Shown piece after piece: positions 17,434 through 24,979 of a stretch of DNA of 40,121 nucleotides. Source of the DNA: Lachnospiraceae bacterium (GTDB taxonomy: Bacteria; Bacillota; Clostridia; Lachnospirales; Lachnospiraceae); the NCBI GenBank assembly GCA_024682375.1, contig JAIKZI010000071.1:1-40121 (forward strand), read 5' to 3'. Numbering within the stretch: position 1 is the first letter of the stretch; every line of letters starts with the position of its first letter. The notes beneath the pieces are model-generated. The model had not been told where the DNA came from. It saw only the letters and a list, made by a program, of their open reading frames with translations, and did no database searches. A program made the position numbers and the translations under genes.

Positions 17434-18381
17434 ATGCAGTTTATTGCACCATTATTAATTTCATTTTTTTCAGGAGTTTTGATACTTAGATTTTTAGTTC
17501 CATTTCTTAGAAAAGAGAAGATGGACCAGACTGAGAGAGAAGAATTAGCTTCTCATCAGAAGAAAAACGGTACACCTACAATGGGTGGAATCGCTATTAT
17601 TCTTTCATTTATTATTGGAAATTTATTATATGTGACAAAAGAGCCGGGTGTACTTCCCGTTCTTATACTTACAGTTGGATTCGGATTCATCGGATTTTTA
17701 GATGATTATCTAAAGGTTATTAAGAAGCATCCGGATGGACTTATCGCATGGCAGAAGTTTTTGCTTCAGATCATGTTTACGGCAATTTTTTACATCACAA
17801 TTGTAAAGAGAAATCATATTTCACTGGATTTAAGAATTCCATTTACAAATGGTGAGATGGTGAATATCGGTTGGCTTGCAATTGTACTTATGTTTATCGC
17901 TGTTATCGGTACAGTAAACGGTACTAATTTTACAGATGGGCTTGATGGACTTGCTACATCAGTGACTGTTCCAGTTGCAATCTTCTTTACATTTGCATCA
18001 GTGATTCTCGGTAAGGGTTCAGCTGTAACTGGAATGGCTATGATTGGTGCGCTTCTTGCCTTCCTTCTTTTTAACTGTTATCCGGCACAGATTTTTATGG
18101 GCGATACAGGTTCACTTGCGCTCGGTGGCTTCGTAGCAGGTATGGCATATCTTTTGAACATGCCTTTATATATTGTAATTGTTGGATTTATCTACCTTCT
18201 TGAAGTGGTATCTGTAATTATTCAGGTTCTTTACTTCAAGGCTACAGGTGGTAAAAGAATATTTAGAATGGCACCTATTCACCATCATTATGAACTCGGT
18301 GGATGGAGTGAAACAAAAGTCTGCGTTACATTTACTGTAATTACAATCATGCTTTGCGTGATCGCAGCTGTAGGAATTTAA
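17434..18381 (+). CDS. mraY: Phospho-MurNAc-pentapeptide translocase
   Basis: Membrane enzyme that moves phospho-MurNAc-pentapeptide from UDP to undecaprenyl phosphate, forming lipid I. About ten hydrophobic helices with the family motifs GFLDDYLKV (catalytic Asp pair), NGTNFTDGLDGLAT, MGDTGSLALGG and the MraY-specific APIHHHYELGGWSE. 315 aa, usual size. The ribosome site is weak (GAAAGAAG). An internal promoter lies in the gap upstream. Confidence 0.97.
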   Translation: MQFIAPLLISFFSGVLILRFLVPFLRKEKMDQTEREELASHQKKNGTPTMGGIAIILSFIIGNLLYVTKEPGVLPVLILTVGFGFIGFLDDYLKVIKKHPDGLIAWQKFLLQIMFTAIFYITIVKRNHISLDLRIPFTNGEMVNIGWLAIVLMFIAVIGTVNGTNFTDGLDGLATSVTVPVAIFFTFASVILGKGSAVTGMAMIGALLAFLLFNCYPAQIFMGDTGSLALGGFVAGMAYLLNMPLYIVIVGFIYLLEVVSVIIQVLYFKATGGKRIFRMAPIHHHYELGGWSETKVCVTFTVITIMLCVIAAVGI

Positions 18382-18407
18382 AGAATAGATAGAAATCAGG
18401 CGTAGAA

Positions 18408-19763
18408 ATGTCAAAGGACAAGTATTTAGTTATTGGTGCAGGAAAGAGTGGGGTGGCATCTTCAAAGCTTCTTTTAGAGTGCGATGAGACTCCAGTTCTA
18501 TATGATAGTAGAAGTGAATATGATTTTTCGACTTTAAAAGAGGAAAATCCAGAGATAAAAGATATAGAGTGTTTGTGTGGTGAATTAGATGATGAAGTTT
18601 TATCTAATATAAAATGCTGCGTGGTAAGCCCGGGTGTTCCACTTGATACACCTTTTATAGAATCACTTCGTGATAAGGATTTACCTATTATAGGTGAAAT
18701 TGAACTTGCGTATAGAATGTCAAAAGGTGAAGTATTTGCTATCACAGGCACAAACGGCAAGACTACAACAACAGCTTTGACTGGAAAAATCTTCGCTGAT
18801 TATTTTGATTCAACTTTTGTAGTTGGAAATATTGGAATTCCATATACTTCGGTTGCAAAGAAAACAAAGGAAAACTCTAAGGTTATAGCTGAGATTTCTT
18901 CTTTTCAGCTTGAAAGTATTGTAGATTTTAGACCGAAGGTCAGTGCGATTCTAAACATCACACCAGATCACTTGAATAGACACCATACAATGGAAAACTA
19001 TATCAAGGCAAAAGAAGCTATCACAAAGAATCAGTCTAGTGATGAATATTGCATCCTGAATTATGAGGATGAAGAGCTTCGCGATTTTGGAAAAAAGACA
19101 AACTGTAAGGTCGTATTTTTTTCCAGCAAGAGAGAAGTAGAGAATGGAGTTTACTATAGTTCTGGTGCACTATACTCTACAATGAATGGTGAGAAGGTTC
19201 ATATAATTGATGTAGATGAACTAAAGATTTTAGGCCTTCATAATTACGAGAATGCAGCCTGTGCTATTGCTTTTGCAATTCTTGCAAATATTCCTCTCGA
19301 TTCAATCAGAAAGAGTTTGAGAGAATTTGTAGCGGTAGAACATAGAATTGAATATGTTACGGAAAAAAGAGGCGTTCGTTTTTACAATGATTCAAAGGGA
19401 ACTAACCCTGATGCCTCTATAAAAGCTGTTTTAGCTATGAATAGACCTATTCTTCTTATCGGTGGCGGATATGATAAGAAGATTTCTTATGATGAGTGGG
19501 TTGATTTATTTCCAGGCCGTGTTAAGAAGTTTGCAATCATCGGTGAAACAAAGATGATGCTTAAAAAGTCATGCGATAGAATTGGTTTTAAGGATTATGA
19601 AATCTTCGATACCATGGAAGAGGCGATAGATTATTGCTATGAAAATGCAAAGGAGGGAGATTGTGTACTCCTTTCACCTGCATCTGCAAGTTGGGATATG
19701 TTTAAGAGTTACGAAGCACGTGGGGATATCTTTAAGGAATATGTGAGGAACCTAAGCGAATGA
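18408..19763 (+). CDS. murD: UDP-N-acetylmuramoyl-alanine--D-glutamate ligase
   Basis: Adds D-Glu to UDP-MurNAc-L-Ala. Rossmann-like N-terminus (YLVIGAGKSGVASSKLLL), ATP loop GTNGKTTTT near residue 114, the Mur ligase central motif ITPDHLNRHHTMENYIKAK, HRIEYV and YNDSKGTNPDA, and a C-terminal domain starting at LIGGGYDK. 451 aa fits MurD. No strong ribosome site (AGGCG). The murE, murF and murG genes that usually flank murD are absent from this cluster. Its stop overlaps the start of ftsW by 4 nt (ATGA). Confidence 0.95.
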   Translation: MSKDKYLVIGAGKSGVASSKLLLECDETPVLYDSRSEYDFSTLKEENPEIKDIECLCGELDDEVLSNIKCCVVSPGVPLDTPFIESLRDKDLPIIGEIELAYRMSKGEVFAITGTNGKTTTTALTGKIFADYFDSTFVVGNIGIPYTSVAKKTKENSKVIAEISSFQLESIVDFRPKVSAILNITPDHLNRHHTMENYIKAKEAITKNQSSDEYCILNYEDEELRDFGKKTNCKVVFFSSKREVENGVYYSSGALYSTMNGEKVHIIDVDELKILGLHNYENAACAIAFAILANIPLDSIRKSLREFVAVEHRIEYVTEKRGVRFYNDSKGTNPDASIKAVLAMNRPILLIGGGYDKKISYDEWVDLFPGRVKKFAIIGETKMMLKKSCDRIGFKDYEIFDTMEEAIDYCYENAKEGDCVLLSPASASWDMFKSYEARGDIFKEYVRNLSE

Positions 19764-20887
19764 GTAAAGCTGGAGCGAAAAAACGAATTAACCGAGGTGC
19801 AGTAAAGTATTTCGATTACTATATGGTGGGACTTGTAATGCTGCTTTTGGCTTTCGGTCTCGTCATGCTGTTTAGCGCTTCATCTTATACGGCTTCTATG
19901 AGATATGGTTCTGCCATGTTCTTTGTAAAGAAGCAGTTAATCTATACGGTGCTTGGCTTTTGCCTAATGCTTTTTTGTAGCAAGATAGATTATCATCATT
20001 GGATCAGACTTTCTTATCCGATTTATTTTGTATCTGTAATTCTTTGTATCTGGGTAATTTTTAATGGTTCAGCCAGAAATAATTCAGCCAGATGGATTGA
20101 TTTAAAAATTATTACAGTACAGCCTTCTGAGATTGCAAAGATTGCTTGTATTCTTTTGAATGCATATTTTATTTCTAGAGTTACTTTTAGAAATAGAAAG
20201 ATGGAAGATAGATTAAAAGTTCTTGCAAAATGCATGGTTCCAACCGTTATAGCTACTTTTTTGGTTGCGATTTCAAATCTGAGTACAGCGCTTATCATAG
20301 TTATGCTTTCGATGATTATGTATTTTGTTGCTTATCCAAAGAGTAGAATTTTTATTTTGATGTTTTTATTCATCGCCTTTGTCGGAGTACTGTTTTTGTC
20401 ACTTGCGTCGTATAGAAGTACAAGACTTAAGATTTGGCATCACCCGGAAAACTTTTCTGAAGGTTATCAGACTATGCAGGGATTATATGCAATAGGATCA
20501 GGTGGAATTTTTGGAAAAGGACTGGGAGCTTCTCTTCAGAAGAAGTTTGTACCTGAAGCTCAGAACGATATGATCTTTACTCTGATATGTGAAGAGCTAG
20601 GTCTTATAGGTGCGATAGTAGTAATTATGATGTATATACTATTGCTTTATAGAATGTATAGGATTGCACACCAGGCCGAAGACAAGGCCGGTTCATTTAT
20701 CGCAATTGGAGTTATGGCGCATGTAGCTTTGCAGGTTTTATTGAATATCGCTGTAGCTACAAATTCAATTCCTAATACAGGTGTAACACTTCCGTTTATC
20801 AGTTATGGTGGTTCATCGCTGTGGATGATGATGTATGAACTGGGAGTAGTTTTAAATGTTTCAAGAAGTACGAAATTTGAAGTCTAA
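19760..20887 (+). CDS. ftsW: Septal peptidoglycan glycosyltransferase FtsW (SEDS family)
   Basis: 375 aa polytopic protein that polymerises lipid II at the septum together with FtsI. Typical features are VMLLLAFGLVMLFSASS in the first helix, ARWIDLKIITVQPSEIAKI, the extracellular GYQTMQGLYAIGSGGIFGKGLGAS, PEAQNDMIFTLICEELG, and the final NTGVTLPFISYGGSS. The 4-nt overlap with murD suggests coupled translation. SEDS proteins include RodA and SpoVE; the cluster position makes FtsW the best reading. Confidence 0.94.
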   Translation: MSKAGAKKRINRGAVKYFDYYMVGLVMLLLAFGLVMLFSASSYTASMRYGSAMFFVKKQLIYTVLGFCLMLFCSKIDYHHWIRLSYPIYFVSVILCIWVIFNGSARNNSARWIDLKIITVQPSEIAKIACILLNAYFISRVTFRNRKMEDRLKVLAKCMVPTVIATFLVAISNLSTALIIVMLSMIMYFVAYPKSRIFILMFLFIAFVGVLFLSLASYRSTRLKIWHHPENFSEGYQTMQGLYAIGSGGIFGKGLGASLQKKFVPEAQNDMIFTLICEELGLIGAIVVIMMYILLLYRMYRIAHQAEDKAGSFIAIGVMAHVALQVLLNIAVATNSIPNTGVTLPFISYGGSSLWMMMYELGVVLNVSRSTKFEV

Positions 20888-20901
20888 TTGAGAGGCAGTA
20901 G

Positions 20902-21741
20902 ATGCATTATAAACAGAAGATTACGTTGAATACTCCTGAAGAATCTAAAGGCGTCGAAATCATGCCGAACAAACCTTTAGATGAAGAGCCGACTAAGAAA
21001 AGAAAGAAGAAGAAAAAATCCGCCTTTAGGTATTATTTCTTCAACATTGTTCTTGGAATTATCCTTGTGATAATGTTGGCTTATATTCTTTCGGTTTCAG
21101 TCTTCATTACGACGAAAGTTACTGTCAGCGGTTCAACGATATACGATGAGAATTATATAAAATCAAAAGCTATTCATAAAGGTGAATATAAAAAGAACAG
21201 TATTTATCAGGTTGTGATGGGAATTATAGATGAACCTAGAGATATACCTTTTATAGAATCTATAAAGGTAGGACTTAAATCTCCTAGCCATGTAAATATT
21301 TACGTGAAAGAAAAGGAAATGCTAGGTGTTATCCAGGCAGATGATGGTAAATATGTTTACTTCGATGATGATGGAATAGTAAAAGAAATCGCAAAGAAGA
21401 AACTTGATAAGGTGATTCCGGTAAGTGGACTTGTGGCTACTAAGCCAAAAATCGGAAAATCGCTTTCTATAGATAAGGATGCCTTGAAGACTTTGCTAAA
21501 TGTAGTAAAAGCTCTTCATAAATATAAAATTGATGTCGATGAGGTCAAATTCCATGGCAAGAGTAGAATCTCATGTCAATGTGGAAAAATCGAAGTAGAT
21601 TTCGGTAATTTTAAATATCTCGATGAAAAAATGATGAGATTTGACATTATTTTGAAAAAAATTAAAGGCAGAACCGGAAAACTTCACCTTGAAAATTGGA
21701 CACCTGAAACGACAGATGTTGTGTTTGAAATAAAAGAATAA
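20902..21741 (+). CDS. divIB: Cell division protein DivIB/FtsQ
   Basis: 279 aa, single-pass membrane protein that links FtsL and DivIC at the septum. A charged cytoplasmic N-terminus ends in a Lys/Arg block (KKRKKKKKSAFR), followed by a membrane helix (about 48-70) and a POTRA domain starting at VTVSGSTIYDENYIKSK, then a beta domain (DGKYVYFDDDGIVKEI...VIPVSGL). AGAGG precedes the ATG. It is last before the ftsZ promoter. Confidence 0.9.
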   Translation: MHYKQKITLNTPEESKGVEIMPNKPLDEEPTKKRKKKKKSAFRYYFFNIVLGIILVIMLAYILSVSVFITTKVTVSGSTIYDENYIKSKAIHKGEYKKNSIYQVVMGIIDEPRDIPFIESIKVGLKSPSHVNIYVKEKEMLGVIQADDGKYVYFDDDGIVKEIAKKKLDKVIPVSGLVATKPKIGKSLSIDKDALKTLLNVVKALHKYKIDVDEVKFHGKSRISCQCGKIEVDFGNFKYLDEKMMRFDIILKKIKGRTGKLHLENWTPETTDVVFEIKE

Positions 21742-21762
21742 TCATTTTTTGTCTAAATAAGG

Positions 21763-21791
21763 TTGAAAAGAACACGAAAAAAATATATTAT
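21763..21791 (+). promoter_or_regulatory. Promoter of ftsZ
   Basis: TTGAAA (21763-21768), 17-nt spacer, TATTAT (21786-21791). The predicted leader of about 60 nt contains a small hairpin (TTCAC 21805-21809 with GTGAA 21819-21823) and ends in AAAGGAGG. Confidence 0.7.
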
Positions 21792-21856
21792 ATTGACTAG
21801 ATGTTTCACGCTAATTTAGTGAAGCAATACTGAGTGGAAAAAAGGAGGAACCTACC

Positions 21857-23044
21857 TTGCTCGAAGTAGTTACGAATGATAATGATTCCAAGGCGAGAAT
21901 AATCGTCATCGGCGCTGGCGGCGGTGGAAACAACGCTGTTAATCGCATGGTTGAAGAAAATATTGGGGGAGTAGAGCTGATCGGAGTTAATACTGATATG
22001 CAGGCTCTAGCCCTTTGTAAAGCACAGACACCTCTTCAGATTGGTGAGAAATTGACTAAAGGATTAGGCGCAGGCGGAAATCCTGAGGTTGGTGAGAAAG
22101 CCGCTGAGGAAAGTATAGAAGAGATTTCAGCAGCAGTAAAGGGTGCCGACATGGTATTCGTTACATGCGGAATGGGTGGTGGTACTGGTACAGGTGCTGC
22201 ACCTGTAATCGCAAAAGCCGCTAAAGAGCAGGGAATCCTTACTGTAGGTGTTGTTACAAAACCGTTTACTTTCGAAGGAAAGCGTAGAGGCGTAAACGCT
22301 TCTAGCGGAATTCAGAAATTAAAGGAAAGCGTTGATTCGCTTATTGTAATCCCTAACGATAGATTGTTAGAAGTTGTTGATAAGAGAATGTCTATGCCAG
22401 ACGCTCTTAAGAAAGCTGATGAAGTTCTTCAGCAGGCAGTTACAGGTATTACAAACCTTATCAATGTACCTGGACTTATCAACCTTGACTTTGCAGATGT
22501 TAAAACAGTTATGGAAAACAAAGGTATCGCTCATATCGGTATCGGTTCTGCTAAAGGTGATAATAAAGCGCTTGAAGCTGTTAAGCTTGCAGTTGAGTCT
22601 CCACTTCTTGAGACAACAATTACAGGTGCTACAAACGCTATCGTAAATATTACTGGTGATCTTTCACTTCCAGAGGCTTCTGAAGCAGTTAACTATGTTC
22701 AGGATCTCATCGGTGGTGATGATGAAGACAATGTTATCATCGGTGTTATGCCAGATGAAACTAAGTCAGATGAAGTTACAGTTACAGTTATTGCAACTGG
22801 TATGCCAGAAGAGGAAGAGAAGAAGAGCGCATTTAGCTTCAAACCTTCTTATTACTCAGCTGGTGCTAAGAGCACAACTGCTTCTGCACCTAAGTCAACA
22901 TTCTCATCTTCACTTGGATCATCAAGTGTAAAGGCAACAACTCCTGTTTCAAATCCTCATGTAGCTTTGAATCAGCCAGTTCAGCCAACACCTTCTATCA
23001 AGGAAGAGGAAATCAGAGTTCCAGATTTCTTGAAGAATAAATAA
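21857..23044 (+). CDS. ftsZ: Cell division GTPase FtsZ
   Basis: 395 aa tubulin homologue that forms the Z-ring. [17 protein letters not shown] opens the GTPase domain; the tubulin signature [13 protein letters not shown] lies near residue 110 and [11 protein letters not shown] in the catalytic loop. A flexible Ser/Thr/Pro linker (about 325-380) leads to the conserved C-terminal peptide VPDFLKNK, which binds FtsA, SepF, EzrA or ZapA-type partners. The start is TTG with AGGAGG 8 nt upstream; the family core fits this start. ftsA, usually just upstream of ftsZ in other phyla, is missing; an FtsA-like gene lies about 5 kb downstream. Confidence 0.97.
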   Translation: MLEVVTNDNDSKARIIVIGAGGGGNNAVNRMVEENIGGVELIGVNTDMQALALCKAQTPLQIGEKLTKGLGAGGNPEVGEKAAEESIEEISAAVKGADMVFVTCGMGGGTGTGAAPVIAKAAKEQGILTVGVVTKPFTFEGKRRGVNASSGIQKLKESVDSLIVIPNDRLLEVVDKRMSMPDALKKADEVLQQAVTGITNLINVPGLINLDFADVKTVMENKGIAHIGIGSAKGDNKALEAVKLAVESPLLETTITGATNAIVNITGDLSLPEASEAVNYVQDLIGGDDEDNVIIGVMPDETKSDEVTVTVIATGMPEEEEKKSAFSFKPSYYSAGAKSTTASAPKSTFSSSLGSSSVKATTPVSNPHVALNQPVQPTPSIKEEEIRVPDFLKNK

Positions 23045-23060
23045 TTGATTTTGAATTTAT

Positions 23061-23108
23061 ATGCTCTTCGCTATTGTATCGTTTGATACGTAGCGAAGAG
23101 CATTTTTT
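23061..23108 (+). terminator. Strong terminator closing the division cluster
   Basis: ATGCTCTTCGCTA (23061-23073) pairs perfectly with 23091-23103, with a further GTATC/GATAC stem inside. A run of eight T follows. Confidence 0.92.
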
Positions 23109-23122
23109 TTCCCACTAAATTG

Positions 23123-23131
23123 TGGTATGAT
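23123..23131 (+). promoter_or_regulatory. Extended -10 promoter of the aminopeptidase-polA operon
   Basis: TGGTATGAT has the TGn extension and a TATGAT -10 (23126-23131). The -35 position falls in the T-run of the preceding terminator and does not match the consensus. Confidence 0.45.
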
Positions 23132-23169
23132 AAACGAGTATGACTAGATATAGAAAGGGATACTTAATT

Positions 23170-24963
23170 ATGGCTTCAAAAATTAATATGAGAATTGAAA
23201 AGTTACGTGAACTCATGGCTGAAAGAAACATGTCTGTTTACGTTATTCCTATGGCTGATTTCCATTCTTCAGAGTATGTAGGTGCATACTTTATGGAAGT
23301 TGAATTTATGTCAGGATTTACAGGAACTAATGCAACTGTAGTAGTTACAAAAGATAAGGCTGGTCTTTGGACTGATGGAAGATACTTCATCCAGGCAAAG
23401 AGAGAACTTGATGGTTCATGTGTAAAGCTATATGAGATGGGGGAGGAAGGTGTTCCTACTGTTAATGAGTTTATTGAAAAAGAACTCCTTCCAAATACAG
23501 CACTTGGATTAGATGGTAGAATTTTTACTATTTCTATCGCTAAAGAATTCAAAGAAATCTGTGATAAGAAGAATTGTTCACTTTCTGTAAAGGAAGATTT
23601 AGTAGATACAATCTGGACTGATAGACCATCACTTCCAGAAGGAAAAGTTTGGGAACTTGGTGTGGAACATGCAGGAAAGTCTAGAGAAGAGAAGCTTTCT
23701 GATGTAAGAAAGAAGATGGAAGAGTATAAAGCATCTGGATACCTTTTGACAGATCTTTGCTCTATAGCTTGGCTTTTAAATTTGCGTGGTGATGATATCC
23801 CATCAGTTCCTGTTTTCTTGTCTTATATTTATATCAATGAAAAGAAAGCTACACTTTATATAAATCAGTCTATCCTAAGCGATGAAATCAAGGATAGTCT
23901 TTCAAAATGCAATATCGCATTAAAGGATTATGATGAAGTTTATAGTGATCTTAAAAATATTTCTGAGAAGAGAGTTCTTATTGATGATTCAGTTGTAAAC
24001 TATGCTCTTCTTGAATCATTCAATGAAGATGTAGAACCTGTATTCGAAGTAAATCCTACAGAACTTATGAAGGCAGTAAAGAATGAGACTGAGATTAGAG
24101 ATACTAAGAATGCTCATGTGAGAGATGGTATCGCATTAACTCATTTCATCTATTGGGTAAAAAAGGCTGCAAAGACAGAGAAGCTTTCTGAAGTAGATGC
24201 TTCTAATAAACTCTTAGAGTTTAGAAAGGCACAGAAGGACTTCCTGGATGTAAGCTTTGATACAATCGCAGCTTATGGACCAAATGCCGCTATGATGCAT
24301 TATAGCGCTACAGAGGAGAAGTTCTCATATATTGAGCCAAAGGGATTCTTACTTGTAGATTCAGGCGGACATTACATCGATGGAACTACAGATGTAACTA
24401 GAACTATTAAGCTTGGTGAACTTTCTGAAGAGGAGATGGTTGACTATACTACAGTTCTTAGATGTCATCTTCGCCTTATGGATGCTCATTTCCCAAAGGG
24501 CGCTTGTGGACAGAATCTCGATATCTTAGCTCGTGGACCAGTATGGGATAGAGGATTGGATTATAGATGTGGAACAGGCCATGGTGTAGGACATATTTTA
24601 AATGTTCATGAAGGACCTAATGCCTTTAGATGGAGAATCGTAAGCAAGGCTAATGCTTGGGAACTTCGTCCAGGCATGATTACATCAAATGAACCAGGAC
24701 TTTATATCGAAGATGGATATGGTATCAGAATCGAAAATGAAATCCTTGTAAAGGAAGATGTTAAGACAGAGTATGGTCAGTTCTACAGTTTTGAGAATTT
24801 GACAGTTGCTCCATATGATTTGGATGCTGTTAAAACAGAGATGCTCACTCAGTATGAGAAAGAGACTCTAAATAGATATAACCGTTTCGTATATGAAACA
24901 CTTTCTCCTGACTTTGAAGGAGAAGAGCTTGAATGGCTCAAAAATGCAACACGCGAAATCTAA
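23170..24963 (+). CDS. Xaa-Pro aminopeptidase, M24B family, long form
   Basis: 597 aa cytoplasmic metallopeptidase that removes an N-terminal residue preceding Pro. Two creatinase-like N-terminal domains (about 1-300) come before the pita-bread catalytic domain with D397 and D408 (VDSGGHYIDGTTDVTRT), H475 (GHGVGHILNVHEGP), and the Glu ligands in NEPGLYIEDGYGIRIENE. This long three-domain form resembles eukaryotic-type aminopeptidase P1 and is frequent in Clostridia and Bacteroidetes. An earlier in-frame ATG exists at 23140, but only the ATG at 23170 has a ribosome site (AAAGGGA, 9 nt before it). It leads a unit with polA, 16 nt downstream. Confidence 0.92.
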   Translation: MASKINMRIEKLRELMAERNMSVYVIPMADFHSSEYVGAYFMEVEFMSGFTGTNATVVVTKDKAGLWTDGRYFIQAKRELDGSCVKLYEMGEEGVPTVNEFIEKELLPNTALGLDGRIFTISIAKEFKEICDKKNCSLSVKEDLVDTIWTDRPSLPEGKVWELGVEHAGKSREEKLSDVRKKMEEYKASGYLLTDLCSIAWLLNLRGDDIPSVPVFLSYIYINEKKATLYINQSILSDEIKDSLSKCNIALKDYDEVYSDLKNISEKRVLIDDSVVNYALLESFNEDVEPVFEVNPTELMKAVKNETEIRDTKNAHVRDGIALTHFIYWVKKAAKTEKLSEVDASNKLLEFRKAQKDFLDVSFDTIAAYGPNAAMMHYSATEEKFSYIEPKGFLLVDSGGHYIDGTTDVTRTIKLGELSEEEMVDYTTVLRCHLRLMDAHFPKGACGQNLDILARGPVWDRGLDYRCGTGHGVGHILNVHEGPNAFRWRIVSKANAWELRPGMITSNEPGLYIEDGYGIRIENEILVKEDVKTEYGQFYSFENLTVAPYDLDAVKTEMLTQYEKETLNRYNRFVYETLSPDFEGEELEWLKNATREI

Positions 24964-24979
24964 GTAGCAAAGGAAGTTT

